Source: Tretioscincus oriximinensis (lineage: Eukaryota > Chordata > Lepidosauria > Squamata > Gymnophthalmidae). From it: a DNA stretch of 64,000 bases. Position 1 is the first letter of the stretch, and each line of letters opens with the position of its first letter. Under the pieces are notes generated by a model. The model made no database searches. It was not told the origin of the DNA and saw only the letters and a list, made by a program, of their open reading frames with translations. The position numbers and the translations under genes are program-made. The stretch spans positions 174,122-238,121 of the forward strand of contig JAJVDF010000235.1 in the NCBI GenBank assembly GCA_022410635.1, read 5' to 3'. Positions 38,066-51,143 of this stretch are shown in pieces.

Positions 38066-39162
38066 AATCAAATACAAGAAGCAGAAGTTTCCCGGCTACA
38101 GTGTTAATACAGCCAGAATCANTGAGACATTCTGATACAGGGCGTATAGAAATGCAAATGAATAAATAAAAATATGAATAGTATGCTATCATCTAATAAA
38201 GAGGAGAGTGGTGCTTGTTTGTTATGTGACTCCTGCAAGGGATGGGCAACGGAGAGTGGGGAGTTAATACTCTACAAATACAAGACAGAATTTTGAANTC
38301 CAAATCACACCACCTACTGAAAAGTACAATTTTCACTTTACTGTAGCTCATATGTACACTGGAACATCTGAGCATCAGATGACCAAAATGTTTTCCCCTG
38401 CACTGTTGGTGCTTCATCATGGGAAGAAAATGGCACCCAGTTATTGAAGAGTGAAGCAAACCTTTTTTCCTGTTCCGGCTATAATTTTAATCCCTAGGGC
38501 ACACCCAGAAATCCATCTTGCTATTTACAGTCTATGTGCAGGCACTTTTGACCCTATAATGAATAATTTGGTTAAGTTTTGTAACATTATAAATATTTTC
38601 AGCATTCGGCAATATATTGACATATTCAAGCCACTCTCTCCACAGCAGGCAGGTGAATAATAAAATTAACATCTAGCTTTTCCTTGCAGCAAACTGCCTG
38701 TNATACTGCATGAAAAACATATCATCCAATTACCAACTTCCACTCCCTGTGTCAGGGAGAGCTGGTATCTCTTAAGAGACAAGTTAACTTAAAGGGAATG
38801 TGCCCTTCTGGCTAGAATATGTTGGGAAGCAAGCATTATACTATTGTTCTCTTGCACCAATCTTTCATTTCAGTTCTTTGCTTTCTGATGTCTTGTGGGA
38901 CCTTCTGACATCCTTGCAAGTAACTCCACTTTTTGGCAGTAAGTGTGAAAGGTCTTCCATGCAGGACACAACAGAAGCTCCCATCTGTTACTCCTTCTTA
39001 GACTACCATTAGCTCAGCTTTTCAAAGAAGGAAAATTTCCAATCATGATTCACTATCCAAGCTTAATCCAAACGCTCCCTGACAGTATCTGGGGGAACAG
39101 TCTGATAGTACTTTGCCAGAAATAAGGGTCTGGAATAGCCAGGTCTACTGATTAATATCACA
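38066..39162. other. no gene recognised
   Basis: Apparently unique DNA; nothing supported. Confidence 0.5.
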
Positions 39163-39266
39163 GGAGGGAAGGAAGGGAGGGAGGGAGGGAGGGAAGGAAG
39201 AAAGAGGAGGAGGAAGTTTTTATACCCCACTTTTCTCTTCAGAAGGGACTCAAACCAGCTTACAAG
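39163..39266 (-). mobile_element. tRNA-derived SINE, family A, 3' end only
   Basis: An AGGG-type simple run followed by TTTTTATACCCCACTTTTCT and GGGACTCAAACCAGCTTACA. It lacks the tRNA head. Confidence 0.65.
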
Positions 39267-39909
39267 CTATTTTTCACTTGAAGGCTTTCATTCTATCTTT
39301 CCCCCCACGCTGTGATGGCTAATTGTGAAGTACTTATCAATAGTTGTGTTGATTAGAGTTGAGGTCAGTAGGGGGTGCTCACACCGTTCCATGGCTGACA
39401 AAAGGATTTGAGAACTGGTCCCTTGAGTGAAAGACCACTCACATGAGTTTTGCAGTTGGATTTCCAATGGCTAAGTTCCTAGCCACAAATCTCTGCCACC
39501 TGTATTCTGACAACCCAATATAACCCTCCAGTTGATTTCAATATGAGAAACTTCTACATTAATCTTACATTCCAGATCATGCTGGTTGACCAAATTAAAT
39601 GGACTTATTAGCAAATTGAATTAACGCTTCCCTTATTCTTTTTCCAGTGTGGACAGAGTAGACTAGAAAGGGGCATAGCTGAACAGATTTGCATTAACAT
39701 GTAGATCAATATAGTTTACATAGTTACATTACATATTAATGATCTGTGCTGAAAGGGTCTAAGAAAATTTATGAGCCTTTAAAGGGGAGGTATAATGATC
39801 AGTTATGTATACAAGACTTGATAACCAGCCAAGAACAAGATTTTTTCTACTGCACCACCAAAGCACATTTCTTACAATAAACNTCTAAACATTTCATGAG
39901 AGCACAAGA

Positions 39910-40046
39910 GGAGCCCTTTCTGTCTCNCACAGTGGCTCAACAATTGCACCTGGGCACCCTCAAGCAGAAAAAAGATGAAAGACTCAATTGTTCTTGACTC
40001 TCTGCAAATGGTATTTCAGAAATACTGTCTGTTGCTTTATCCTGGA
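39910..40046 (-). mobile_element. CR1-type LINE fragment
   Basis: Antisense fragment of the CR1 3' end: CAATTGCACCTGGGCACCCT, GACTCTCTGCAAATGGTATT. It is separated from the larger antisense fragment at 40278 by about 230 bp of other sequence. Confidence 0.7.
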
Positions 40047-40277
40047 AGCAGTATTGGGTATGCCTTTCTTGTACGCTATATGATAATTTCCCATTTTGTA
40101 TGAGATACGTGAGATTCTGCATACCTAGATTTTCTTACTTCTGTGTTCTTGGGTCCAGAAGTGACATCATGATGTAGCTTCCAGGGGTAGGGCCAGAAGT
40201 AACAACACCAGACAAGACAGGCTCGCTACTCCCGCCAGAAATCACATACAAATGACACGATTTCAAGAATTTAAACT

Positions 40278-40762
40278 TCCCAGTACTGAACTTGGTGTCC
40301 ATAAATTTCCTCTAACCCTATCTTAAAGCTACCCAAGCTGCTAGTTACCGACACCTTTTCTGGAAGTAAATTCTATAGACCAGTGACTCTCTGGGTGAAA
40401 AAATACTTTCCCTTGTTTGTCCCAACTCTTCTGCTGAGGACTTCAATGAGTGCTCTCTGATCCTAGTGTTGTGTGACAAGAGAAAATACGAGTAATTATT
40501 ATTCTATTTTCTCTATTCACTTTATCCATCCCATGTATGATTTTATATACTTCTTAAATGCTGTCTTTTAAGATTGAAGAGGCCAAGACATTGTAGCCTG
40601 ATTTCATAAGGAANGTGTTCCAGCCCCACGATCATTCTTGTTGACCTTTTTTGCACTTTCTCCAGAATATCTTTTCTAGGGTATGGTGATCACAGCTTAC
40701 ACAGTATTCCAAATGTGGCCTCATCATAGATTTATAAAGAGGCAAAATGACCCTTGCATATG
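40278..40762 (-). mobile_element. CR1-type LINE fragment with end of the ORF
   Basis: Antisense copy. It carries the sequence read as CTCTGGGTGAAAAAATACTT and, further along, minus-strand frames with PLYKSMMRPHLEYC, the conserved CR1/L2 RT thumb motif. The frames are disrupted. Confidence 0.82.
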
Positions 40763-40764
40763 AT

Positions 40765-40903
40765 AATAAGAAAATAAGAAGAGCCATACTGGATTGGGTC
40801 AGAAGCCCATCTAGTCTAGCATTCTGTGTCACACAGAGGCCCACCAGATGTACCTGTTCATGACTCCCTGCAAATGGCATTTCAGGAGTAATGCCTGTTG
40901 CTC
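40765..40903 (-). mobile_element. CR1-type LINE 3' terminus
   Basis: Antisense 3' terminal fragment: AAGAAGAGCCATACTGGATT, CAGAGGCCCACCAGATG, CTCCCTGCAAATGGCATTTC. It abuts the preceding CR1 fragment and is followed by a GAT microsatellite. Confidence 0.82.
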
Positions 40904-40904
40904 C

Positions 40905-40943
40905 ATGATGATGATGATGATGATGATTGATGATGACGATGAT
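40905..40943. repeat. (GAT)n microsatellite
   Basis: ATGATGATG run with one interruption, next to a CR1 end. Confidence 0.9.
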
Positions 40944-41302
40944 AAATTGCCATCCTAATTATACCAAATTTCAAGATGCCTTCAAATACAATTAGCTTTA
41001 TTAAAGTCATTTTCTGAACAGATGTGCTTTTCTATGTGAGGTGAGCATTTCCGAAATTTGAATGCATCTGAAAGCAGCCTTTCTATCTCTCAACACATCC
41101 AATAATGTGCTATGTTTTGAGCTTATTGGAAGAAAGAAAGGATAGACGACATGGTTTTATATATATAATTTTTAACTACTGTAAGAAATCTGTGAATTTA
41201 TAGAAGCACAAAAGGAAGCCCGAAACAAAACTGCTGTGTTGTAAATGAATGAATATGATAATGCCAAATTTTAACAAAATTTCATTCATTCAGAATGTCA
41301 CA

Positions 41303-41518
41303 CTAGAAGAAAAAGAGTTGTTTTTAATATCCCGATTTTCTGAACCTGTAGGGAATTATGGTAGCTTCCATAACCTTCTGTTCTTCTCTTTACACCAGAT
41401 ACCTTGTGAAGTAGGTGGGGCTGAGAGAGCTCCAAGGGACTGTGACTAGCCCACGTTCACCCAGCTGGCTTAATAAAGAAGTGGGAGACTTCCAGATAAA
41501 AATCTGACACTCTAACAC
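41303..41518 (-). mobile_element. tRNA-derived SINE, family A
   Basis: Antisense copy: GTAGGTGGGGCTGAGAGAGC, CACCCAGCTGGC, AAATCTGACACTCTAACAC. Confidence 0.87.
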
Positions 41519-42679
41519 TGGATGTTCAGTAGGTAAAAAAACAGATAAAACAGTTTGTTGGAGATGGAGCATTGCTAGATATCATAAGTCACTCTCTCAC
41601 ATATACATGTTCTCGTACTAACTTTATAATGAAGAACAATATTGCTGATGTACATCCAAAATCCAATTTCATCCAAGCTTCAGTACTGACTGTGTTTACC
41701 CTTCTTATCTTGGGTTAAAGAATTCTTTGTATGGAGGAAATGCTACCAATGAAAACTGCACAATCTTGGGTTTCTAAAACTCTTTAACAAGAGAAAGGCA
41801 TAGCTGGCAAATGCAAATTCCTCCNCAACAATGGGGACCTTCAAGTGTGATTTAAAACGAACCTTTTCCTGCCTTTAGTGCAATTGGGTGCAGGACACAG
41901 TTTAAATTCCTGCCCAACAATGAATCAGACAGTCACTATCAGGGCAGAAGTGACAGATTTAATAACAGAATTCCCATGGTTGCCTATTTTGCCTTTAAAA
42001 AAGAAAGAAAGATTGATTACCGCAAGTATGGTGCTGGGGATCAGTTCACAGCCACAGTGCTAAGAAATGAGGTTTTCATCTCTCTCTCTCCTTCTCCCAG
42101 TGCTATTTCCCCAATTAAAGCAGCCACCCTGAAGCTACGATTTACTCAGCAGGCAAATATTTATCCAGTTTCTCACAGCTTAGTATTAAAGCACATGCTT
42201 TGTATGCAAAGCGTCCAAAGCTCAATCTCTGGCTCAGGGAGGAGAAAAAAAAACCCCACACAGAGTTCTCCCTAGAGTAAATAACAAGTTGGGAAAGTGT
42301 TTTCAACCAGGAACACAGTGTGGGAGAAAGTATCTATTTTTCCTATGGCTATTTTGTAAATAAAGCAACAAATAACACGGTGCATCCTATCACATCTCGG
42401 GTTTAATATACAAATAAATCAGGGAATTCCTTATCTACATTGCCCTAAGCACCTTGGAGGAGGATGGAAATAAATGGCTTATTAAAAATAGTNATGTGCA
42501 AATGTGTTGTGTTGAAAAATAGAAAGCAAAAACTATTTATGTATTTATTTTTTAATCAGTTATTCTGACCAACACCCAAGGTTTCAGTAATAGTCTCAAT
42601 AAAAGCATTACAAATACAAATCAAACAGGAATGGGGTATTTTTTCCCTTAGTAAAATCCAGGATAAAGAAGTGAGTCTA

Positions 42680-43053
42680 CTTAGAGTGCCCACATAAAAA
42701 CCAGGAAAGGGTTTTGTAGCTTTAATGGATGCGAAAAAGTGATTTTCCCTTCCATGTGCTGCAGGCACATGGTAAATCTCACTTCTTTTNTATATTAGAG
42801 AGAAACAGCCATGTTAGTCTAGTAGAAAGTCCAGCCAAGGAGCTAGCAGCACTTTGAGAATAAGTTGAGAAAAGTGGGTGGCATAAGCTTTCGTGGAGAC
42901 GTGCATCTGAAGAAGTAGACGTGTCTANGAAAGCTTATGCCACCCACTTTTCTCAAGTTAGTCTCAAAGTGCTGCTAGCCTTTCTGGACTTTCTTTTCTA
43001 TAGCAATTAAAAGGTATAAAACCCTAATCTGGCTTTTTATGTGGAGACCCTAG
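42680..43053. mobile_element. inverted-repeat element family M2, split by family H
   Basis: Left half 42680-42782 (GCCCACATAAAAACCAGGAA), right half 43003-43053 (CTGGCTTTTTATGTGGAGAC). The arms pair once the family H insert is removed. Confidence 0.8.
42795..42990 (-). mobile_element. hairpin retroposon (family H), copy 2, nested
   Basis: Same element as at 4192, with a 12-bp direct repeat (TTCTTTTnTATA 42783-42794; TTCTTTTCTATA 42991-43002). It is inserted in a palindromic element of family M2, whose two halves lie at 42680 and 43003. Confidence 0.88.
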
Positions 43054-43289
43054 TCTACACCATGTATCTAAATATGTACAAACAAATTCATTAACACACC
43101 TTTGATTTTGGGAAGACTATTCCATCACTTGGATGGTATCCCTCAGAAGGATGTTCCTGGTTATTTAATTTCTAGGGTTGATGGAACAGCCAAGAGAATC
43201 TCACCAGCAGGTGTACATGGGAGGGCTTTTTTTCTATTAGATACTTGGTCCCCTGACATTTAACTCCTTATCACTTAATGTTAATGCCT

Positions 43290-44960
43290 TGAACTGGGCT
43301 CAATAAACACCCAGCGTAGTTCTTTCAGTATCAGTGCAATGCGAGTCTGGCCAGCTATGCCAGTTAATAATCTCATTGCGGCATTCTAATTGGCTACAGC
43401 TTTCAAACCATGAGTAAAGACAACCCCACACAGATTGTGTTACAAAAGTTCAATTCGGAAATTACAAAAGCATGGATTCCAAAGTGGGCCATAGTTATAA
43501 AAAGGTACTTCTAATTACATCTACCCAAGCTTTGAGTATTCACAGAATGCAAGAGTACCCAAATTATAAATCTGCCCCTTACCAGAGCAAAGCAATCCCA
43601 TTAGGGACTGGATGCCTCCTTTTTTTGTGGACACAAAGATCTGTATCAGATACAACTCTTATCTTGTATGAATTCAATTTAAATTTATTGTTGCCTGTCT
43701 AACCCATTACTGCCTTCAAACATCTGTCAAGGATTTTGAATACTTTGCCTCAATCAGATGGAATGGAAAGATAGAGAGGAATACTTGTGCATTGGTAACA
43801 CCTTACCCACAAACCCTTGATGATCTCTTCAAGTGCCTTCATATAGATGTTAAAAGGTATACAAGATAAATTAAATTCATGAGAAACTACACAACAACGT
43901 TCCCATGGCACTGATTAAGAATCTCCCATGCTCTAGCATTAGAGATGCTCTAGCATAAGTCTTGGAGACAGGAGCAGAAGCATTGCAGGGAGGTGACGCT
44001 AACTCCCAAACTCTGTAGCCTTATCAAAAGGTTCCATGGGCAATGATATTCAAAGCCCTGAGAAATCCAGGAAAACTAATAGGGTGACTTACAGGAGTCC
44101 CCCTTTTCCAAAGAAGATTATAAATGAGAGGGACCAAGCCAGTCTCAATGATACAATTAGGCTTGAAGCCAGATTGGAATGGGTCTAGAAAATTAGCTTT
44201 CTCCAAGCACACTTACAATTGGACAGCTGTTTCACTCCTCTGGATCTAGGGGGAGTTTTTTAAGAGGGGGGTCATCAATTGGACTATTTCACCTCCCCAA
44301 AAAGGCAGTCATCACTCTTTGAATCCACCCAGTCACTCCCTGTTAGTGGTTTTCCCCCCAGCCAATAAAGGCAAAGATCCAAAGCATACCATGCATGATG
44401 CACCTTGTTCTTAGATTTCAGTAATGCAAACTGTTGCAAAATGCCAGATCAGACATTTCTCTGGGCACTCCTTTTAACCTATTTTCAATTGTGACATCCA
44501 TTTCCCTAAGGATTTAATTGACTTTGCCCTCAAAATACCCTGCAAATTTGTCACAACAGATGTTAGATGGCAACTGCACTTCCTTCCTCAGGCCACATGG
44601 AAATGCTTCCAGGTTGGTGGCAAAATAGCTCCTTTGTACCACTGCCACTGCTACCTCCACATGACAAGTATGAGAATGAGCTTTTATGTGCTTGATTAGA
44701 CTAAGAATGAGATTTCGCCTCTCGTATTCTAGCTGTCAATCCTGGTGCTTTATCACCCATTGCTCTGTGGAATACCAAGCCACTTTGCAAGATCTGCAGC
44801 TGTTTCGAAACAGTTTGTATGTGATTGAGTTGATGGCTCTGCTCACTTTATGATTCCACAATGACAGCAAAACCTTGGCATGAGAACCATCTGTGTCAAC
44901 CATAACATTACCCAGAGCATTCTGGGAGTGCTCAGATTTCATCAGCCTCTGAGAGTGAGC
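43290..44960 (-). mobile_element. L2-clade LINE, long strongly decayed copy
   Basis: Antisense copy spanning from the linker before the RT to the RT palm. Read on the minus strand, a piece near 44500 resembles the L2 CDKFAGYF segment. The frame at 44024-44212 contains LDPFQSGFKPNCIIETGLV, the RT finger motif. Further on come matches to the palm region seen at 15.6-16.1 kb (for example CTTCATATAGATGTT at 43838). More diverged than the 15-kb copy; many stops. Confidence 0.75.
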
Positions 44961-45051
44961 TCATTGAATTGACTTTCTCTACTGCCATTCAAGTCCAAAT
45001 TTTACCAGAAAGTACACCAGACTATAAACCTGCCCCTTCCAAAACAATTAT

Positions 45052-45168
45052 AAAATCAAAGGTGGGTTTTCTGAGTTAGGAAATGACAAAAGAAAAGAGC
45101 TTCCTACTTTGCTGATGGGTTCCCTCATTCTGAAAACAGACCAAAGCTGGATTAAAGCTTAGCTGTGA
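45052..45168 (+). mobile_element. TIR element family D, one end
   Basis: TACTTTGCTGATGGGTTCCC, CATTCTGAAAACAGACC and GCTTAGCTGTGACCAGC match the 51.9-kb copy. Confidence 0.55.
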
Positions 45169-45744
45169 CCAGCATCCTCATGAGGTTTTTGTGAAGCTAC
45201 CAATCATGCTGCTATGGGATGATTGCCATGTGGTTTGGCAACACTCACACCAGAGTGGCATAAGAATAGCATGATATAACAATATGACTAATAGGGAAAA
45301 GCAGCTGTAATGGTCCTTTTCCTTCTGTAGTGTTACAACTTACTTTTGTAGGTGATGATTGTGGGCATCACCAACTTAGGCAGAGATAAGACACCCTCCA
45401 TGGACACAGAAAATGATGGTGACAGCACATGTGCAAAAAACATCCTGAATAGCACACACCCAGATATTCTGCACTGGTGAGATGCCCAGATGTGAGACTC
45501 CAGATGTTGAAAAATATTGTGTTCCTCATGCATTCACTGCACCATTGCCCAACTGTGTGGCCAAGCTATATCACATAATAATTTTTTATGTGATATAATG
45601 TCGTCTTACCATTACTAAAAGGCATTGAAGCGATCATCACTATAAGTGATGTTCGGGCACCAAACCTGTCCATCACCTCAAATGGACAGATTATCTTTTT
45701 CACCTGGCCTTTGGCTGAAGAAATGTCATCTTTGTCCCCACTTT

Positions 45745-45842
45745 TAAATATTGTTTTGTACTGTTTTTAATTTGTTGCCCTGGGACTTTCAGGTATAGTG
45801 CAGGATATAAGTATAAATAGATAAATAAATAATAATTAAATG
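45745..45842 (+). mobile_element. L2-type LINE 3' tail
   Basis: TTGCCCTGGGACTTTCAGG, then GTGCAGGATATAAGTATAAA and an AAAT/AATA simple tail. Confidence 0.5.
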
Positions 45843-47462
45843 GAGGTGATTGGACAGATTTACTAAGCGCACATCCCACCAAGAGAGCCAGAGGCCAAAA
45901 GGGAAAAAAATCTTGTGTGCATGCATATTATATTCCCCCATCCTTGCCGAAGCCACCATGCATGACGAGAAGACAGGAGAAAGGAAGGATGAATGCATAG
46001 ATGGATGGATGGAAGATAAGGGAGGAAGATAAGGGATGGGTGGGGCAAGGGATGGAGAAGAAGTGAGTGAAGGACAAGGATGAAGTGGGTGGCTTGGTAA
46101 CAGCCAGAAAGCCCATTTTATTTGTCACAATGGGAATGGGTTTAATCAACTAGTAGCACAATATTTAACCAAAATCTGGATGCACCCTTTCCAGTATAAA
46201 GGCACAAAAACTATTTTATTACTCAATTCATTTTTCAACATCGGACAACAATCTGAAGTATTCGAACCTGAACTAAGAGAATCTGTTTTGAATGACTTGG
46301 TATAATGATATGAAGCATAGTTACTAAGAAACACATTTTATTACAAATGCAGTCACTGCCTATTGACTAGGGCCACAGGGTAACAGAACTCAACTTATAG
46401 CTCCATAGGCCATGATTTAATCCATATGGTTCAGATAAATTTTTAAAAAGCAGCTTCAAACCAAAGGGTTCGCCACTCCCTATTCACCCTGTACTCCAAG
46501 TTCACAGGATGTTGTTGATAGAAACCAGTTCTGGTTACATTTTGAAGCATGTTTACAGGATTATAATTCTAAGGTAACTTCCTGTAAGGCGGTGTTTCCC
46601 AATACAGTTTGAAATTGTTCTGGAAATGAAGATGAATAAATATGGAACACTAACTTTTCCCAAGTGAAAAGAAACAAGGAGGAGCACTTCAGGAGACTGT
46701 GTTACACAACAAGAAAAAGAAGTGCTGCAAAAGGAGAAACAAAAGAAATAAATATTAGAAAATACTAGGAGAGGTACAAGGCTGCATTCCCGCCAACAAT
46801 CACAGTCACGATACACCACATGTCATTCGTTTTAAATGTTTGCTATCCAAAATGAGGTGAGATTAGAAAAAAAAAAAGAATACCATGGACTAACTAACAA
46901 GTCCTGTGACAATTTGTTATGTAAGGCAGGCTGAAGTCAAGGTCAAATCCATTACCCTTATCTCAAAAGTATTAACTGTATATGTAACACAGAATCCTCA
47001 CGTTAAAAGTTGAATGTCTTTGTACAGGTGTTGCATCCTTCTACCATCATGATAACACAAGCATTGCTACGGTATTTGAATTGTTCGTTGGCTTGAAAGA
47101 TTCTAAACCCCAAATTTCCCTTGAGCTTTCAGCTGACAGCTGAGCTTTCACCTGTACCATTGCCCTCTCAGCAGCATTCCCTGTATTTGAATACAGGAAA
47201 TCACCCATGGGGACATCCCTTCATCGAGGGGATGAACTGAAGCCAGGGGTTTGTTTACTTTCTGTATGTTGAAGAGGAAACACTGCTCTCTTGGCCAGCT
47301 TTGATCTCCAGAGTCATGGCAACAGAGGCAAATGTTTGTAAACGTATCTGAATTAATAGATGGCCTTTGGGGAGAACCATTGGAGCTCAAATTAAGAGAA
47401 AATAAGGTCTGCATTTTGTATAAAAACTAAGGATTTGTATCAGAGGAAAAAATGGGCTACTG
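45843..47462. other. no gene recognised
   Basis: A G/A-rich stretch (45960-46090) and otherwise unique sequence; short frames without motifs. Confidence 0.5.
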
Positions 47463-47575
47463 TTCCAGGAAGAAGAAAGGTCTTGTCGCACCTTAGACTA
47501 ACAAGAAAATAATAGGTAGCGTGTACTTCCATAGACTAAGCCTACTTCTTCACATGCAGAGGAGGAGAAGTAGAT
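47463..47575. mobile_element. family H fragment
   Basis: GGTCTTGTCGCACCTTAGAC, AACAAGAAAATAATAGG and TACTTCTTCACATGC match the arm sequence of family H loosely. Confidence 0.45.
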
Positions 47576-48423
47576 TAAGGCTGCTTCCTCACCACATTTT
47601 TAGTTTCACTATTTCTTTTAAATTCAGAAAAACACATTTTTTTGATCCCGCCTCACCTACCTTCAGGTTTCCACACTGTTTCGTTACATTGCCTTGGATT
47701 CTTGTCACACGACATACCCCATAAGTCATTGCTCTGCTTGAAGTACCACAGTTCCCAGAATTCTCTGGAAGCTGAGAGCCATGGAACCTTTACATGTAGC
47801 CTCAAAATCTCCTAAGATTTACCATGTTCTCATTACTAAACATTTCCACATAAGCTTCTCTTTTTTTTCAAATTTTAGAAATGTCTACTATGTAATTGAA
47901 CAAAAACTAGTGACTAGAAAAACCAATAGTCCCTTCTAGTGAGTCGATTGCTAAACACATGTGACCTCATGGGGCGAATTCAGCCTGATGTAACTACCAT
48001 CTATAAAAATCCTATAAAGTCATAGTCTATGAAAGCTCCTACTACCAACACTATTTTTGTTGGTCACTAAGCTGCTTTAACACCCCTTCTTAGAAATTCT
48101 GACCCAGACCAGACCAGCAAACTATTATCTTTAATTCTACTACAATTCCAAAAATATTTTTAAAAAAGAATTGCCCTTTTAGCTACATTTAAATTGATTT
48201 CTACATGTACTGCTCTTTCAAATACAAGAAGAGGCCTTATAGTAGGTGAAGTCCTCCACTTACCATGACAAATATGTGATTTTAAGGAGCATGTATATGT
48301 GTGTGTGGGGCTACCACAGCCTACAGCTGGAAAAGAATCCTTCATAAATCCATTTTCAAATACAGAAACATCGTTTTTACTGTGGATCATGATACCTACA
48401 CTCAGGGTGCACATTTTAGTGCA

Positions 48424-48570
48424 CAGATGTCAAACTAGTGACCCTCCAGATGTTCCTGAACCACAACTTCCAACATTCCATTGGCCGAGCGGCCACAGTC
48501 CTGTAATAGAATGGAATGTTGGGAGTTGTGGTTGAGGAACAACTGGAGGGTCACCAGTTTGTCATCTCTG
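48424..48570. mobile_element. hAT-like short TIR element (family T)
   Basis: CAGATGTCAAACTAGTGACC ... GGTCACCAGTTTGTCATCTC. The arms are almost complementary over their whole length, with AATGTTGGGAGTTGTGG inside. No clear 8-bp target duplication. Confidence 0.85.
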
Positions 48571-48780
48571 CTTTAATATCTGCCTCTGAGAGACAGTGGA
48601 GTTGTGGTCTTAAATAAACCATTAGCCTGCCTAGGCCAGTATTGCCTTTGAAGCACTACACAGGCAGTATGATGTAGAAGATTTGACCTGGGAATGTGGC
48701 TGCAGATTACGATGGGCTGCCAAGCACATCAGGCCCAGTCAACATGGTCAATGAGAGTAATAATCCAATACTATAGACTA

Positions 48781-48939
48781 GATATGTCAAATTGGTGTTC
48801 CTCCAGGTGTTTCCTGAACTACAATGCTCAACATTTCATTTAGTTTAGCAGAATGGGCACAGTGCTGGGAATAGAATGCAATGCTGCTGGAAGTTCCAGT
48901 TCAGGATTACCCAGAGAGACACCAGTTTGACACCTCTGC
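48781..48939. mobile_element. hAT-like short TIR element (family T)
   Basis: ATGTCAAATTGGTGTTCCTC ... GACACCAGTTTGACACCTC; more diverged copy 210 bp from the previous one. Confidence 0.75.
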
Positions 48940-48964
48940 CATAGAGCATAGTGGTTGAGGAACA

Positions 48965-49322
48965 CTGATGCAAGAACATAAGAACGTAAGAACATAAGAA
49001 GAGCCATACTGGATCAGGCCCATCTAGTCCAGCCTTCTGTCTCATACAGAGGCCCACCAGATGCACCTGGGCAGTCTGAACAGAGGAAAGCAAAATATGC
49101 TCCTGTTCATGACTCCCTGCAAATGGCATTTCAGAAGTCCTGCATGTTGCTCAATCCTGGAGGCAACATCCAGACATCCATCCCAGTAACCATTTATACC
49201 CTTGGTGTCCATAAACCTGTCTTGAAGCTATCCAAGCTGTTGACTATCACTACCTCTTCAGGAAGTATATTCCACAGGCCGATGACCCTCTGGGTGAAAA
49301 AATAATTTCCTTTGTCGGGATG
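48965..49322 (-). mobile_element. CR1-type LINE 3' end
   Basis: Antisense copy with intact terminus (ACATAAGAAGAGCCATACTG) through CTCTGGGTGAAAAAATAATT. It is the longest example of this subfamily in antisense orientation. A tandem of ACATAAGAACGTAAG precedes it. Confidence 0.88.
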
Positions 49323-49959
49323 TAGGGATTCAGGCTAGGATCTTTTTAGTCCCAATGGAAGGTGATATCATGTTGAAGGCTAAACATTCAATCTTCTTCA
49401 TAAAAAGCAAAAGCTTCACCACTAAGCACTACTGTTTGTACAAAAAATAATTTGGTTTGCTTTTATATGTTGTGAATATTTGATTTCTTCAAGGTTTTGT
49501 TTTGGTTTCCTAAGACTAAATGTCCTGGAGGGTGTGCATTCTGTTTGTTGCTGGTGTTGTTGGACAAACAGGGAAGTTGTGAAGTAAAGGAGTTTTCATT
49601 TGTTCTTTCCTACTTTATGATGCTGCTATTTAATTTTTAGAAAATAAAAATAAGAACTTGCATCTAGCTTGTTCTAAATCCAATCCCATAAAATTCGGTA
49701 TTTAAGAAAGGCATGAGCCATAATTCTGGAGACTTAGCATTACAATACTTGCATACAAGCAAATTAAGAAAAACAATTAGGAAAAACTTCCTATTCAGAA
49801 AACTGAGATTTCATACAAGATGATTAAGATTTCATCCACTGGCACGGCTTACTACATATCACATCAAATAAGCAAAATAAATGACTTAGTAAAACAACCC
49901 AACCGTTTTCTTAGGTAAGATTCATTAAGTGAAAGAGAGGTTAACTTTGATCACAGCTT

Positions 49960-50378
49960 AGAACATAAGAGGAGCCCTGCTGAATGGGGCTATAGCCCAT
50001 CTAGTCCAGCACTCAGTACCACCAATTCCAACAGGGCAGTCTCAAGCTGAAGAAGGAAAACCTCACAAATGTTCCGGACTCCCTGCAAATGGTATTTCAG
50101 GAATCCTGCCTGTTTTTTCCATCCTGGGGGCAGTATCAAGACATTCATCCTAATACATATTGATATACACATCTTCCATTAATTTCTCTAATCCTATCTT
50201 AAAGCTATCGAGGCTGCTAGCAACCACCACGTCCTTTCAAAGTAAATTCCATAAACCAATTATTCTCCAGATAGGAAAAAAAGCCTTGTCTTTCCTTGCT
50301 CTTCTTCCCAACAGGTTCAAAGAGTACTTCTTAGTCTTAGTGTTATGTGATAGAGAAAACATTGAGGGGAGTGGTGAT
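49960..50378 (-). mobile_element. CR1-type LINE 3' end, interrupted
   Basis: Antisense copy from AGAACATAAGAGGAGCCCTG to about the GTGATAGAGAAAAC motif. There it is broken by the long palindrome at 50379-51143, and it appears to resume at 51144. Confidence 0.82.
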
Positions 50379-51143
50379 GGCGAAGGCAGAAGACAAGAAA
50401 CAAAACACCATACGGCTGTTGAAAAAATGTATTGAAAAACAGAAATAAAGCCGGGTATAAAGTCAAAATAGGGTCTATCTCCGCCAGGTTATATTATTTT
50501 ATTTATTTATTTATTTGTACTTTTATCCCTCCCTATACTCTAAGGACTCAGGGCGGCCAACCATAGTGTAGTCCACATAGCTTTTGTTGCTTTCCCCACA
50601 ACAGACACCCTGCGGAGTAGGTGGGGCTGAGAGAGTTCAAAGAACTGTGAGTGGTCCAAGGTCACCCAGCTGGCTTTCATGGAGGAGTGGGGAATCAAAC
50701 CGGGAGACTACCAGGTACGAGTCCAACACTCTAACCACTGCACCAAACTGGCTCTCATATTAGAGATTTCGGTGAACTTCTTCAGGCCCAAAGAGAAACC
50801 CAGCCAAAGTTAAGTTTACAAAAGATGTGTTATATTGAAGGTTTAAAAAGCTCCATCGCAACGGAATTCAAAGAAGGTTTGTAAATGTCTTCAATGGTGG
50901 TAACATTTACGAAACTTCTTTGAATTCTGTCTCGGTGGAGCTTTTTACCCTCAAACTAACACATCTTTTGTAAACTTGACTTTGGCTGAGTTGCTCTCGG
51001 CACTGGGAGAAGTTCACCAAAATCTCTAATATAACCGGGCAGAGACAGACTCTATTTTGACTTTATACCCGGCTTTATTTCTATTTTTCAACACATTTTT
51101 TTCAGCAGCCGTGTGGTGTTTTTTTGTTTTCTGTCTACTGCTC
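50379..51143. mobile_element. long palindromic foldback element carrying a SINE
   Basis: Without the SINE (50490-50757) the arms are about 240 bp each and meet at a 14-bp loop (50889-50902). Pairs: ACACCATACGGCTGTTG with CAGCAGCCGTGTGGTGT, AGCCGGGTATAAAGTCAAAA with TTTTGACTTTATACCCGGCT, GAATTCAAAGAAG with CTTCTTTGAATTC. It lies inside a CR1 3' end. Borders are uncertain by about 15 bp. No coding capacity. Confidence 0.88.
50490..50757 (-). mobile_element. tRNA-derived SINE, family A, ATTT-tail subtype, inserted in a palindrome
   Basis: Best-preserved copy. Read in its own orientation: GTGCAGTGGTTAGAGT (A-box region), GGTTTGATTCC (B box), the CTGGGTGACCTTGG body and a (AAAT)n tail. It splits the left arm of the palindrome at 50379-51143. 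Both borders read ATATT, a possible short target duplication. Confidence 0.93.
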
